From contig NZ_JADNRQ010000003.1 in assembly GCF_015594625.1 (NCBI RefSeq), positions 211,074 through 275,073 on the forward strand: 64,000 nucleotides of DNA. The letters run 5' to 3'. The stretch comes from Desulfallas sp. Bu1-1 (GTDB lineage: Bacteria > Bacillota > Desulfotomaculia > Desulfotomaculales > Desulfallaceae). Both the position numbers and the translations under genes were made by a program. This document shows positions 1-9,115 of this stretch, piece by piece. The notes under the pieces are model-generated. The model was given only the letters and a program-made list of their open reading frames with translations, did no database searches and had not been told where the DNA came from. Each line of letters opens with the position of its first letter. The stretch's first letter is position 1.

Positions 1-1
1 G

Positions 2-676
2 ATAGCCGCGCCAAGGGTATCGCTTGATGACCTGTTCACTCAAATACAGGAAGGCCAGGTCAAGGAACTCAATATTATCATCAAGGCCGATGTTCAGGGC
101 TCAGTGGAGGCGGTCAAGCAGGCGCTGCAGCAAATCAGTACGGATGAGGTCAGGGTTAACGTCATTCACGGCGGCGTGGGGGCGATAACCGAGACGGATA
201 TTATGCTGGCGTCGGCATCAAACGCCATTGTTATTGGATTCAATGTCCGCCCGGACGTTAATGCCCGGAAAGCTATTGAAACGGAAAAAGTGGACATCCG
301 GCTGTATCGCGTTATTTACGACGCCATTGAGGATATCAAGGCGGCCATGAGCGGCTTGCTGGATCCCGAATATAAAGAGGTTACCCTCGGACGGGCTGAA
401 GTTAGGAAGACATTCAAGGTATCCAAAGTAGGAACCATAGCCGGGTGCTATGTCACCGAAGGCAAGATAACCAGGGATGCCGGGGTGAGGGTGATTCGCG
501 ACGGTATTGTTATTCACGAAGGTGTTCTTGAATCTCTGAAACGTTTTAAAGATGACGCCCGTGAAGTTGCACAGGGGTACGAATGCGGTATGACCGTGGA
601 AAAATTTAATGACATCAGGGAAGGAGACCAGATCGAGGCTTTTATCATGGAAGCGGTTAAACGGGAACTGGCGTGA
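2..676 (+). CDS. infB: Translation initiation factor IF-2, C-terminal part (runs off the left edge)
   Basis: The reading frame is open from the first bases, so this is the 3' end of a longer gene. IF-2 is the GTPase that brings fMet-tRNA to the 30S subunit. The fragment starts in the linker leading into domain III ([20 protein letters not shown]), followed by the conserved [12 protein letters not shown] stretch and the fMet-tRNA-binding C-terminal beta-barrel ([11 protein letters not shown], then [14 protein letters not shown]). About 224 residues are present; the G domain lies outside the window. It is followed after 33 bases by rbfA, the usual nusA-infB-rbfA order. An internal GTG at 104 is not the start. 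Confidence 0.96.
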   Translation: MAAPRVSLDDLFTQIQEGQVKELNIIIKADVQGSVEAVKQALQQISTDEVRVNVIHGGVGAITETDIMLASASNAIVIGFNVRPDVNARKAIETEKVDIRLYRVIYDAIEDIKAAMSGLLDPEYKEVTLGRAEVRKTFKVSKVGTIAGCYVTEGKITRDAGVRVIRDGIVIHEGVLESLKRFKDDAREVAQGYECGMTVEKFNDIREGDQIEAFIMEAVKRELA

Positions 677-709
677 TTGGATAAACCACATGCAAAGGGG
701 GGGATTAAC

Positions 710-1057
710 ATGTCCCACCGGCCGGAAAGATTGGCCGAGGCCATTAAAAAAGAAATGTCCGATCTATTAAGGGAGGAATTGAAGGACCCGCGCATCGGCT
801 TTGCTACGATTACCGGCGTGGATGTTTCCAGTGACTTGAAATACGCCAAAATCTATGTCAGTGTGTACGGCAAAGACGAGGAACGGGATTTGACCATGAC
901 CGCCTTAAAAAAAGCGCAGGGATTTATTCGGACGGAGTTGGGCCGGCGCATCAGGTTAAGGCATGTACCCGAGATTTCTTTCAAACTTGATGAATCAATG
1001 GCGCACGGGGCCAGGGTGATTGAACTGATAGAAGAGGTTAAAAGTTCAAATGGATGA
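710..1057 (+). CDS. rbfA: Ribosome-binding factor A
   Basis: RbfA is a small KH-like protein that binds the 30S subunit and helps mature the 5' end of 16S rRNA; it is important in the cold. The protein starts [20 protein letters not shown] and carries the family signature [20 protein letters not shown] near residues 25-45, then [21 protein letters not shown] 710 is chosen because a strong AAAGGGGGG ribosome-binding sequence sits just upstream; a TTG at 677 would add an untypical leader. The length (115 residues) is normal. The 3' end overlaps nrnA by 8 bases, which suggests translational coupling. Confidence 0.95.
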   Translation: MSHRPERLAEAIKKEMSDLLREELKDPRIGFATITGVDVSSDLKYAKIYVSVYGKDEERDLTMTALKKAQGFIRTELGRRIRLRHVPEISFKLDESMAHGARVIELIEEVKSSNG

Positions 1058-2036
1058 CCGGGAGAAATTGCTTTCCGCGGCCGCTGACGCTTTATGCCAC
1101 TCCCAAAGAGTGGCCGTATGCGGGCATGTTATGCCTGACGGTGATTGCCTGGGGTCCGTGCTGGCCCTCGGCCGGGCCTTGCAGAAGTTGGGTAAGGACG
1201 TGGTGTTATTAAGCCCCGGCCCGGTGCCGGAAGTATATTCCTTTCTGCCCGGAGCGGATGAAATACGCCTGGAAGTTAAGGAACAGGACGAGTTTGACGT
1301 TTTTGTTTCCGTTGATTGCTCAGTGCCGGATAGGCTGGGTCATTTCAAGGATTTGCTGCACCGGGCCGGGCGTGTTATCACCGTAGATCATCACGCCGGC
1401 GCTTTTGTTTTTGGACATATCTACCTGAACGATCCGGAAGCAGGGGCCGCGGGCGAGATTATTTACGACCTCTTAAAATTGCTTCCCGTGAAAATTGACG
1501 TTGAGATGGGATCTTGCCTTTACGTGGCCATTATAACCGACACGGGCTCGTTCCGTTATGATAATACCGGCCCGAAAACGCATTTGCAGGTGGCCGAATT
1601 GATGAAATTGGGCATACCGGCCGCGCGCATCAATAAGCTGCTTTATGAAGAGAAACCGCTGGTGAGCATGCTGGTTCTGAGGGAGGTTCTAAAAACCCTG
1701 AACATCAGCCCTTGTGGAAGAGTATCGTGGATGTCTATCAGCAGGGATACGCTAAACAGGTTGCATGCCAGTGATGAGCATGTGGATGGGTTGATCAATT
1801 ATCCCAGAATGATCAAAGGCGTTGAATTGGCCTTGTTTTTTAAGGAAATGGAAAATAATAAATATAAGATTAGTTTTCGCTCCAAATATTATTTGGATGT
1901 CAACAAACTGGCCTCCCTCTTTGGCGGTGGTGGCCATTCCCGGGCGGCAGGCTGCATCATGGAAGGCGACCTGAATGAAATACAACAGCGGGTATATGAA
2001 GCCGCACTGATTGCCCTGAGGGATTGGAGTAAATGA
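1050..2036 (+). CDS. nrnA: DHH-family phosphoesterase, NrnA-type (oligoribonuclease / pAp phosphatase)
   Basis: NrnA degrades very short RNA oligomers and dephosphorylates 3'-phosphoadenosine 5'-phosphate in Gram-positive bacteria. The N-terminal DHH domain has the metal-binding [11 protein letters not shown] motif near residue 25, VDCS near 88 and VDHHAG near 112. The C-terminal DHHA1 domain ends with the substrate-binding [10 protein letters not shown]. The 328-residue length fits the family. The gene lies between rbfA and truB, overlapping them by 8 and 4 bases, an order common in clostridia. Confidence 0.94.
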   Translation: MDDREKLLSAAADALCHSQRVAVCGHVMPDGDCLGSVLALGRALQKLGKDVVLLSPGPVPEVYSFLPGADEIRLEVKEQDEFDVFVSVDCSVPDRLGHFKDLLHRAGRVITVDHHAGAFVFGHIYLNDPEAGAAGEIIYDLLKLLPVKIDVEMGSCLYVAIITDTGSFRYDNTGPKTHLQVAELMKLGIPAARINKLLYEEKPLVSMLVLREVLKTLNISPCGRVSWMSISRDTLNRLHASDEHVDGLINYPRMIKGVELALFFKEMENNKYKISFRSKYYLDVNKLASLFGGGGHSRAAGCIMEGDLNEIQQRVYEAALIALRDWSK

Positions 2037-2953
2037 ACGGTATTATCAATGTGTTAAAACCGCCCGGTATGACCAGTCACGATGTTGTAAATTTCATTAG
2101 GGGGCTTTCCGGCCAAAAAAAAGTTGGTCATACCGGCACACTGGATCCCGGGGCCGCCGGCGTACTGCCGGTTTGCCTGGGGAAAGCGACGCGGATTGTT
2201 CAGTACCTGCCCGGTGATAAGAGCTACAGAGCGGAGGTGGCCTTTGGCTTGACCACCACTACGCAGGATGCTTTCGGCGATGTGGTTGGGACCGCCGGTG
2301 CAGGAAGCCTAACTGTGAACGACGTTGAGCATTGCCTGCAGTACTTTGCCGGTCGAATCGAGCAGGTACCTCCCATGACTTCGGCCATCAAATACCGGGG
2401 TAAAAAATTATACGAATTGGCCAGGGCGGGGATAGAAGTGGAAAGGAAGCCCCGCGCTGTTTACATATATAAAATCGCACTTGTTGATTTTTACCATGAC
2501 CGGTCCGGCTTGCCAAGGGCATTGATTGATATTCATTGTTCCGCGGGAACATATGTCAGGACCGTTTGTCATGACGTGGGCGAAAAACTGGGTTGCGGCG
2601 CATACATGTCTTTTTTGTTGCGTACCCGGGCAGGTAATTTTAAACTGGAGGACTCTGTGACATTGGAATATCTCAAAGAACTTCTGGATGCCGGTTCCCT
2701 GGAAAATGCCTTGATACCGGTCCAGAGAGCTCTGGAACATTTACCCCGGGTTTTTCTGGAGGAAAATTTTGCATCCGCTGTGCAACACGGGAATAGTATA
2801 ATTTTGCCCGGAGCCGCCGTGGAAAACAAGCTTTCTGCCGGTCAGATGGCCTGCTTGGAAGGGCATGAAGGTTTGCTGGCCCTGGCCAGGGTCGGTCATG
2901 ATGTTGATAAGCCCGGCCATTACATAATTCAACCGGTTAAGGTTTTGGTTTAA
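2033..2953 (+). CDS. truB: tRNA pseudouridine(55) synthase TruB
   Basis: TruB makes pseudouridine 55 in the T loop of tRNAs and acts as a tRNA chaperone. The N-terminal catalytic domain shows GIINVLKPPGMTSHDVV and the HTGTLDPGAAGVLPV motif whose Asp is the catalytic nucleophile (about residue 39). Y-R-A (SYRAEVAFG), PPMTSAIKYRGKKLYELAR and CSAGTYVRTVCHDVG are further family blocks. A short PUA-like tail follows, giving 306 residues. The start overlaps the nrnA stop (ATGA). Confidence 0.96.
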   Translation: MNGIINVLKPPGMTSHDVVNFIRGLSGQKKVGHTGTLDPGAAGVLPVCLGKATRIVQYLPGDKSYRAEVAFGLTTTTQDAFGDVVGTAGAGSLTVNDVEHCLQYFAGRIEQVPPMTSAIKYRGKKLYELARAGIEVERKPRAVYIYKIALVDFYHDRSGLPRALIDIHCSAGTYVRTVCHDVGEKLGCGAYMSFLLRTRAGNFKLEDSVTLEYLKELLDAGSLENALIPVQRALEHLPRVFLEENFASAVQHGNSIILPGAAVENKLSAGQMACLEGHEGLLALARVGHDVDKPGHYIIQPVKVLV

Positions 2954-2979
2954 GCATATTATGTGGAGGTTATTCAGCG

Positions 2980-3918
2980 GTGCAAATATATAGCAACTGG
3001 TTGGGGTTAAAAGAAAAACACAATAATCTTGTTGTTGGTTTGGGCAATTTTGACGGGCTACACCTGGGGCATCAGAAATTAATCGGTGACCTGGTAGCAA
3101 GGTCCCGGGAAGTTGGCGGCATACCGGCCGTATTTACCTTTGTACCCCACCCCATGGAGGTTCTAAAACCCAAAGAGGTGCCTCCGATGATCCTGTCGCG
3201 GGATGTAAAGCGAAAAATGTTCGCGGACCTGGGGATTGAGGTTTTGATTTGGGTACCTTTTACCCTTGATTTTGCCCGGATGAGCCCGGAAGATTTTATT
3301 GTTACTGTTTTGCACCGGCATCTGGGGGTGCGTGCCGTTTTTGTGGGTTACAATTATACTTTTGGACATATGGGCAGGGGTACGCCCGAATTAATGATAG
3401 AGTACGGTAAAAACCTCGGTTTTGAGGTTAAAGTTATTAAACCGGTGACTATAGATGGCCAGCCGGTGAGCAGTACTTTGATCAGGAGTTTACTGGCCGA
3501 CGGAGAGATTGTAGAGGCCGCAAAATACCTCGGCTATTGCCCGTTCATCGAGGGAGAAGTGGTTTACGGGGAAAGGCGCGGCAACACCCTCGGTTTTCCT
3601 ACCGCCAACATAGAAGTTGAAAGCAATATTCTGGTCCCGGCCAACGGCGTGTATTCGGTTAAAGTAAAAGTAGGCAAAGATATTTTTCTGGGTGTGGCCA
3701 ATATTGGAGTCAAGCCGACATTTCACGGAAGGGCTTACAACCGGACCATTGAGGTGCATTTGCTTGATTTTTCGGGAAATTTGTACGGCAGTAACATCCG
3801 GGTTTACTTTACAAGGCGGTTGCGGGATGAAAAAAAATTTCATTCAGCCGGGGAATTAATTGAGCAGATTCAAAGGGATATCAATGAAGCCCGCGCGGAT
3901 GCTTCCGGGCAAGTATAA
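2980..3918 (+). CDS. ribF: Bifunctional riboflavin kinase / FAD synthetase
   Basis: RibF phosphorylates riboflavin to FMN and adenylylates FMN to FAD. The N-terminal nucleotidyltransferase domain has GNFDGLHLGHQKLI (HxGH-type motif, residues 23-36) and the loop QPVSSTLIRSLLADG near 155-170. The C-terminal flavokinase domain has GERRGNTLGFPTAN (about residues 200-213) and NIGVKPTF. The GTG start at 2980 follows TGGAGGT at 2963-2969. The 312-residue length is typical, and truB-ribF-rpsO is a common order in Firmicutes. Confidence 0.95.
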   Translation: MQIYSNWLGLKEKHNNLVVGLGNFDGLHLGHQKLIGDLVARSREVGGIPAVFTFVPHPMEVLKPKEVPPMILSRDVKRKMFADLGIEVLIWVPFTLDFARMSPEDFIVTVLHRHLGVRAVFVGYNYTFGHMGRGTPELMIEYGKNLGFEVKVIKPVTIDGQPVSSTLIRSLLADGEIVEAAKYLGYCPFIEGEVVYGERRGNTLGFPTANIEVESNILVPANGVYSVKVKVGKDIFLGVANIGVKPTFHGRAYNRTIEVHLLDFSGNLYGSNIRVYFTRRLRDEKKFHSAGELIEQIQRDINEARADASGQV

Positions 3919-3949
3919 ATTCCGAGCCGCCCTAATATATTTTATTAAG

Positions 3950-3978
3950 TTTACTTGTAAGGCGGATTATGCTACAAT
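3950..3978 (+). promoter_or_regulatory. Candidate sigma-A promoter
   Basis: TTTACT (3950-3955) and TACAAT (3973-3978) are separated by 17 bases, downstream of ribF and about 55 bases before the next start. It would drive the two small genes and possibly rpsO. Called by eye from the consensus only. Confidence 0.4.
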
Positions 3979-4034
3979 ATCACAGTACCTTTACAGTAAA
4001 CGTCCCGAAATATATTGAAAGGAGACGTTTCGTA

Positions 4035-4262
4035 ATGGGGGTACCCAAGTTTGATTCGCCGGAAGAAGAAATCAAAAAATGGCTTAATCATATTGCCCTG
4101 ATTTGCCTTAGCGAGGATTTCCAAAACTTAAAAAAGGAACTGGAGAAAATTTACCTGCAGTCGGATATCGAAAATGTCCAACTCGTAGCCTTTCAGGACG
4201 CCCTGTATGCATTTCTGGCACAGGAAGAGGATGAACTTTCTTGCCAGACCGGAACCAGTTAA
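4035..4262 (+). CDS. Small acidic protein of unknown function
   Basis: I do not recognise a family. The 75-residue protein starts MGVPKFDSPEEEIKKWLNHI, is acidic and predicted mostly helical, and ends in a Glu/Asp-rich tail (AQEEDELSCQTGTS). No signal peptide or membrane segment is visible. ATG 4035 is supported by GGAGACG at 4021-4027; an earlier in-frame ATG at 3969 lies in the putative promoter area and lacks a ribosome-binding site. It ends 6 bases before a basic protein of equal length, so the two are likely co-transcribed. An acidic/basic pair suggests interacting partners, but that is inference. Confidence 0.7.
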   Translation: MGVPKFDSPEEEIKKWLNHIALICLSEDFQNLKKELEKIYLQSDIENVQLVAFQDALYAFLAQEEDELSCQTGTS

Positions 4263-4268
4263 GATATA

Positions 4269-4496
4269 ATGGACATGAAAGTAATTATTACCGAGCACGC
4301 TCGTAAGCGGCTGCATGATTTTCGCCAGGATAAAATCACCACCGCCGATATCATCAACGCCGCTAATGGTATACCAGGGCGTATCCCTACGGCAACTCGG
4401 TTCAGAGGTTTTTTTGCCAGATCGGGGCGTATGTTTGATATTGTAGCCAAGGATATTCCGGCGGGCCGGTTGGTTATTACCATTATCGGCAAGTAA
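4269..4496 (+). CDS. Small basic protein, DUF4258 / RelE-ParE-fold-like
   Basis: 75 residues starting MDMKVIITEHARKRLHDFRQ; a second Met two codons later (4275) may be the true start. The order helix with HARKR, then a turn and basic strands (GRIPTATRFRGFFAR), then VAKDIPAGRLVITIIGK resembles DUF4258-like proteins and the compact RelE/ParE fold. This is a fold-level resemblance only. It lies 6 bases after an acidic 75-residue gene and just upstream of rpsO. Whether this is a toxin-like pair or a housekeeping pair cannot be settled from sequence. Confidence 0.65.
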   Translation: MDMKVIITEHARKRLHDFRQDKITTADIINAANGIPGRIPTATRFRGFFARSGRMFDIVAKDIPAGRLVITIIGK

Positions 4497-4588
4497 AGCT
4501 TTTGGGTATGAACTGTTAGCTAGGGAATGCGTCTATCACCAACGATTAACTTGGCTAGCAGCGATTAAATAATAAGGGGGTGAGCACC

Positions 4589-4858
4589 GTGGCTTTATCG
4601 GTAAATGAAAAACAATCCGTTATCGACAGCTTCAAATTGCATGAAACCGATACCGGATCGCCTGAGGTGCAGGTAGCGATACTTACCAAACGCATCGATC
4701 ATCTTACGGAGCACTTAAAAAACCATAAGAAAGATCATCATTCAAGGCGCGGGTTATTAAAAATGGTCGGCCAGCGCCGAGCTCTATTAAATTACCTGAA
4801 AAACAAAGATTTTAACAGGTACCGTGCTTTAATTGAAAAACTTGGTTTACGTAAATAA
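4589..4858 (+). CDS. rpsO: 30S ribosomal protein S15
   Basis: S15 binds 16S rRNA early in assembly of the 30S platform. The protein contains [19 protein letters not shown] and [23 protein letters not shown], both highly conserved. GTG 4589 gives the canonical 89 residues ([11 protein letters not shown]...) and sits 9 bases after AAGGGGG; GTG 4580 would touch that ribosome-binding site. The 90-base upstream gap holds an interrupted GCTAG/CTAGC inverted repeat (about 4518-4558) that may belong to an S15 autoregulatory leader, though this is weak. A terminator follows at once. Confidence 0.97.
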   Translation: MALSVNEKQSVIDSFKLHETDTGSPEVQVAILTKRIDHLTEHLKNHKKDHHSRRGLLKMVGQRRALLNYLKNKDFNRYRALIEKLGLRK

Positions 4859-4880
4859 AGCGGGTCATACCCGCTTTTTT
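4858..4880 (+). terminator. Intrinsic terminator after rpsO
   Basis: Perfect 8-bp stem AAGCGGGT / ACCCGCTT with a 3-base loop, followed by a T run, directly behind the rpsO stop codon. Confidence 0.9.
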
Positions 4881-5081
4881 ACATTTTATGTTATCCAGCC
4901 TTAACGCCATGTATTTTTTATAATTTAAGCAGGATATAATACTAAATATGTAGAATCACAGTATTTTGTTGCTATAATCTAATTATGCCTGGAAATTAAC
5001 CTTGACGGAAAGGAGGTATACCCGTCTGGCTTCAGGTAATTTTAAATTACCGAATCTTTAAGACCGGGATAAAGACCTGAT

Positions 5082-7310
5082 ATGCAACAGCAGAAAGTAT
5101 TAATAAAAGAAATTGAAATCGGCGGAAGAATTATGCAATTGGAAACGGGCAAAATGGCCAAACAAGCGAGTGGGTCGGTTTTGGTCCGCTACGGGGAAAC
5201 CGTGGTCCTTGTCACCGCCACAATGGCCAAGCGGATCAGGGAAGGACTGGATTTCTTCCCGCTGACCTGCGACTACGAAGAACGTCTATACGCGGTAGGA
5301 AAAATACCGGGAGGATTTATCAAAAGGGAAGGTCGCCCGAGTGAAAAGGCCACTCTCACCTCCCGATTGATCGACAGGCCGATTCGCCCGCTGTTTCCTA
5401 AAGGAATGCGCAATGAGGTACAAGTGATCGCGCTGGTTTTATCCGTGGACCAGGACAACCCGCCGGAAATGGCGGCAATGGTCGGTGCTTCGGCCGCATT
5501 GCATATCTCGGAAATACCTTTCAACGGTCCCATCGGAGCCGTCACCGTGGGTCGGGTGGGAAACCAGTTCATCATTAACCCCAATGTGGCGGAATCTGAA
5601 AAAAGCGACATGCACCTGGTGGTTGCGGGTACCAGGGACGCCGTAATGATGGTGGAAGCCGGCGCCAAGGAAGTGCCCGAAGAAGTGATGCTGGAAGCGA
5701 TTATGTTCGGCCACGACAAAGTCCGTGAAATCGTTGACGCCATCGGGGACTTTAGGCGGGAAGCCCTGGAACTGGACCTGGCCAAAGAAAAGTATACGCC
5801 TGTACTGGCCGAAGTAGCCGGGGATTTGGAGAGCAGCGTTACGGCAAGGGCCATGGATGAAATTAAGAATGCCATCCAGGAGTGCATTGTCAAGCAGCTT
5901 AGCAAGAAAGAACGGGAAACCTTGCTTGATGAAGTGAAGGAAAAATTGTTGGCCGAATTTATCGAAACTTACCCGGAACAGGACCAGGCTATAATTAATG
6001 TGTTGGAAAACGTGGAAAAGAAAATTATGCGCAGGTATATACTGGTTGACCGGGTACGGATCGACGGCCGGGCTCTGAATGAAATTCGGCCTATTTCCGT
6101 GGAGGTCGGCATATTGCCGCGGACTCACGGCTCCGGCCTGTTTACCAGGGGGCAAACGCAGGTTTTATCCACGGTAACGCTTGGCGCCATCTCCGAGGAA
6201 CAGATCCTGGACGGCCTCGGGATAGAGGAATCCAAGCGGTTTATGCACCACTATAATTTTCCGCCTTTCAGCACCGGTGAGACCAAACCGATGCGTTCGC
6301 CGGGCAGGCGGGAGATCGGTCATGGTGCACTGGCGGAGCGTGCCCTGGAACCGCTTATACCAACTGAAGAGAAATTCCCTTACACCATCCGGCTGGTTTC
6401 CGAGGTTCTGGAAAGCAACGGCTCTACTTCCATGGGCAGCGTTTGCGCCAGTTGCCTGGCTTTAATGGACGCCGGCGTTCCCATTAAGGCACCCGTGGCG
6501 GGTGTTGCCATGGGTTTGATCAAGGAAGAAAATGAATTTGCCGTTCTCACCGATATCCAAGGGATTGAGGATCACCTGGGCGATATGGACTTTAAAGTGG
6601 CGGGTACCGCCAAGGGTGTTACCGCCCTGCAAATGGATATCAAGATTCCGGGGATCAACAGGGAGATCTTGCAGGTTGCGCTCAACCAAGCCCACGAAGG
6701 GCGAATGCATATCCTCGGCGAAATGACCAAAGTGATTGCCAGCCCGAGGCCTGATTTATCTCCTTATGCACCCAGGATTATTCACACCGTCATTGATCCG
6801 GACAAGATCAGGGAAGTTATCGGTCCGGGAGGCAAAATCATTAAAAAAATTATTGAGGAAACGGGAGTAGATATCGACATTGAGGATGACGGCAGGGTAT
6901 TTATCGCCGCGGTCAATCCCGACGCGGGCAAGCGGGCCCTGGATATCATCCAAACCATTACCAGGGACGTGGAAACCGGTCAAATCTACCTGGGCAAAGT
7001 TGTGCGGATTACGGATTTCGGTTGTTTTGTCGAGATAATTCCCGGTGTGCTGGGTCTGCCGGGTAAAGAAGGTCTTGTGCATATATCACAGCTGGCCCAT
7101 GAGCGGGTGAGCAAGGTAGAGGATGTGGTCAAAGAAGGAGACATGATCGAGGTTAAAGTAATCGGTTACGATAACCAGGGCCGGTTAAAATTATCCAGAA
7201 AGGATGCCACACCGCCCCCCGAGGGAATAAACGGCAGGGAAAAAACCAGAGAAAACCGCCGCTCAAACCGCCCCTCACAGCGCCGGGTAAGCAACAACAG
7301 GCATAATTAA
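5082..7310 (+). CDS. pnp: Polyribonucleotide nucleotidyltransferase (PNPase)
   Basis: PNPase is the trimeric phosphorolytic 3'-5' exoribonuclease of mRNA decay. Two RNase PH domains are visible: the first from about residue 15 ([19 protein letters not shown]) and the catalytic second with [23 protein letters not shown] and [23 protein letters not shown], followed by KH ([20 protein letters not shown]) and S1 ([20 protein letters not shown]) domains. The tail is short and basic. Length 742 residues. ATG 5082 has no clear adjacent Shine-Dalgarno. The 200-base leader has a TATAAT at 4973-4978 and an AAGGAGG at 5010 without a convincing ORF. Confidence 0.97.
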   Translation: MQQQKVLIKEIEIGGRIMQLETGKMAKQASGSVLVRYGETVVLVTATMAKRIREGLDFFPLTCDYEERLYAVGKIPGGFIKREGRPSEKATLTSRLIDRPIRPLFPKGMRNEVQVIALVLSVDQDNPPEMAAMVGASAALHISEIPFNGPIGAVTVGRVGNQFIINPNVAESEKSDMHLVVAGTRDAVMMVEAGAKEVPEEVMLEAIMFGHDKVREIVDAIGDFRREALELDLAKEKYTPVLAEVAGDLESSVTARAMDEIKNAIQECIVKQLSKKERETLLDEVKEKLLAEFIETYPEQDQAIINVLENVEKKIMRRYILVDRVRIDGRALNEIRPISVEVGILPRTHGSGLFTRGQTQVLSTVTLGAISEEQILDGLGIEESKRFMHHYNFPPFSTGETKPMRSPGRREIGHGALAERALEPLIPTEEKFPYTIRLVSEVLESNGSTSMGSVCASCLALMDAGVPIKAPVAGVAMGLIKEENEFAVLTDIQGIEDHLGDMDFKVAGTAKGVTALQMDIKIPGINREILQVALNQAHEGRMHILGEMTKVIASPRPDLSPYAPRIIHTVIDPDKIREVIGPGGKIIKKIIEETGVDIDIEDDGRVFIAAVNPDAGKRALDIIQTITRDVETGQIYLGKVVRITDFGCFVEIIPGVLGLPGKEGLVHISQLAHERVSKVEDVVKEGDMIEVKVIGYDNQGRLKLSRKDATPPPEGINGREKTRENRRSNRPSQRRVSNNRHN

Positions 7311-7319
7311 CATGTAATG

Positions 7320-7349
7320 CCCCGAACAATGTTGGGGGTTTTATTTTTT
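7320..7349 (+). terminator. Intrinsic terminator after pnp
   Basis: CCCC...GGGG hairpin with AACA/TGTT inner pairs (7320-7338) followed by TTTTATTTTTT. Confidence 0.75.
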
Positions 7350-7390
7350 GTATTAAATAAAACTTGAAATTCTGCTTCCGGGAGGTAAAT

Positions 7391-8065
7391 ATGTCTCTGG
7401 AACTATTTGGTTATAAAACCTTGCGTGAAAAAATCAACCAGGAGAAAAAGTGGCTGAAAAACAATTTCGCCGATTGCCCGTATAAATATAATCCCGAGGC
7501 CAGTTGGCGCGAAAATGCCGTGATTTGCAGGCTATCCGTGCTGGCGGCCTATTGCAAAGCCTTCGGTATTGATCAGATTTTAAACAGGGAATTTAATGAC
7601 GCCTTGGCGGAAGAAATAAAACAGCTGGGCTTGAAACCCGTTTTAGAGGTCAATGCCGGCAGCGGGGATCTGGCCAGGGCCCTGCGTAACAGGGGTATTG
7701 ACATCATCGCGGTGGATGATTACAAAAAGCCGTTGCCCGAAAGGGTATTGAACAGCGACTTTTTACCGCAAAAAATGAACTACCGGGAGGCAATCGCCAG
7801 GTATCAGCCCCGGCTTGTTATATGCAACTGGATGCCGGCTGGTGAAGATTGGACCAGGGATTTCAGGGCTGCTGAAACAATACGGGCATATATTTTAATC
7901 GGTGAGGAAGACCGTACCAGCTGGGGTGAATACCCGGGCTGGCGCAGCAGGGTTTTAAAGGAACCAAACAGGTGGTCTCTCTGCAGGTTGGACCATGGAG
8001 TTGATTTCAAACGGCCCGAACTCTGGTGGAGACATGCCAAAGTCGTGGCCTTCGAGCGGTCTTGA
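7391..8065 (+). CDS. Hypothetical protein with a class I methyltransferase-like motif
   Basis: No named family recognised. The 224-residue protein has a helical N-terminal third (LFGYKTLREKINQEKKWL) and then VLEVNAGSGDLARALRNRG near residue 95, resembling motif I of SAM-dependent Rossmann methyltransferases, followed by IIAVDDY (acidic residue after beta-2) and PRLVICNWMPAGEDW, similar to the post-motif-III region. Conserved-looking catalytic residues are not obvious, so activity is uncertain. ATG 7391 follows GGGAGGT at 7380-7386. It sits between the pnp terminator and a repeat element, alone. Confidence 0.7.
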   Translation: MSLELFGYKTLREKINQEKKWLKNNFADCPYKYNPEASWRENAVICRLSVLAAYCKAFGIDQILNREFNDALAEEIKQLGLKPVLEVNAGSGDLARALRNRGIDIIAVDDYKKPLPERVLNSDFLPQKMNYREAIARYQPRLVICNWMPAGEDWTRDFRAAETIRAYILIGEEDRTSWGEYPGWRSRVLKEPNRWSLCRLDHGVDFKRPELWWRHAKVVAFERS

Positions 8066-8144
8066 CCGGCGATTGGAATTGGTATTCGACCGCCTTGAAA
8101 CCGCGGGTTTCTTGGCGGCCTGCCATGGGGCGGTGCTTTAGTTT

Positions 8145-8215
8145 GCGGTACTCATGCTTAAGTCGACTTTCAGTCGATACCAATCCCACCTGCTTTAGCA
8201 GGTGGTGGTTAAGTT
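8145..8215. repeat. Palindromic repeat element, copy A
   Basis: About 71 bases that recur at 13360-13430 with only a few differences. The core is nested palindromes: CGACT/AGTCG, then CCACCTGCT/AGCAGGTGG, enclosed by CTTAA/TTAAG. The hairpins resemble subterminal hairpins of IS200/IS605-family elements, so this is probably a transposase-less remnant or MITE. The rest of 8066-8335 holds no gene I can support. Confidence 0.7.
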
Positions 8216-8389
8216 GTTAAAACCTGCTACTGAAAAAAACGGGTTTATTAACATTTAAGGGGCGAAACGAGAATATACGTTAATTAGGTTGCATCATTTC
8301 GCCACTGTAGAAATAAATCTGGGGAGGGGTACGGGATAATTTGGGTTATCAGCCGGTACCGAATTTTATGGTATTTATTTTGGTTCTGT

Positions 8390-9058
8390 TTGCTATCAGC
8401 GTTACTGGTTTTGATATCATTAGCCTCGAAAAAGGATGCGCCCGTCGTTTCGGAACCCGTATACCAGGGAAGCAAGGATATCAAAGCGATGGCACTGACC
8501 TGCAATATTTTCTGGGGAGAAGAGTATGTGGGCAGCATGCTGAAAATATTGGAAGAAAAAAATGTAAAAATGACTTTTTTCATTGGCGGTACTTGGGCGG
8601 AAAAATTTCCGGAACTGGTGAAAAAAATTTACCTGCAAGGTCACGAAATTGGAAGTCATGGATATTCCCACCCGCACCCGGATCATTTGTCCCGTGAAGC
8701 AAATAAACGTGATATCGCCAGGGCGGAAAAAATTATCCGGGACCTGACGGGGGAGAAACCTGCTTTATACGCTCCTCCATACGGGGAGAGGGGTCCGGCC
8801 GTACTGCAGGCGGCCGAGGAAATGGGTTACCAAACGATATTGTGGAGCATCGACACGATTGACTGGCAGCGCCCCAGTCCGGATGTGGTCAGGGACAGAG
8901 TCATTAACAAGGCTCATAACGGCGGCATTGTGCTGATGCACCCCACAGCTCCCACCGTTCAAGCCTTACCGGCCATCATTGACGGGTTACGGGACCAGGG
9001 ATATGAATTGGTAACCGTGGGAAATATGCTCAGGCAACAATCTAATCATAAAAACTGA
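8390..9058 (+). CDS. Polysaccharide deacetylase family protein (YlxY-like)
   Basis: NodB-homology carbohydrate esterase acting outside the membrane, probably on peptidoglycan or related glycans. After a hydrophobic N-terminal anchor come AMALTCNIFWGEEY (the usual T-F-D motif is altered to TCN), MTFFIGGTWAEKFPEL, GHEIGSHGYSHPHPDHL (metal-binding H-x3-H), APPYGERGPAVLQAAEEMGY and GGIVLMHPT. The first catalytic Asp is thus not evident, as in YlxY-type members. TTG 8390 cuts the membrane anchor in half; the open frame continues upstream to 8288 without ATG/GTG/TTG, and a GGGGAGGGG at 8321 precedes ATA 8336 and ATT 8339. Its position after pnp matches Bacillus ylxY. Confidence 0.85.
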   Translation: MLSALLVLISLASKKDAPVVSEPVYQGSKDIKAMALTCNIFWGEEYVGSMLKILEEKNVKMTFFIGGTWAEKFPELVKKIYLQGHEIGSHGYSHPHPDHLSREANKRDIARAEKIIRDLTGEKPALYAPPYGERGPAVLQAAEEMGYQTILWSIDTIDWQRPSPDVVRDRVINKAHNGGIVLMHPTAPTVQALPAIIDGLRDQGYELVTVGNMLRQQSNHKN

Positions 9059-9115
9059 AGGGTCAGGGAAAATTTTATTCAGATAGTCAGTTTTGTTGCC
9101 TGAGGTGATGAGTAA

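Noticed and set aside
5439..6155. Long open frame on the minus strand opposite pnp
   Set aside because: Fully inside the conserved pnp gene, no domain motif and composition of a codon shadow.
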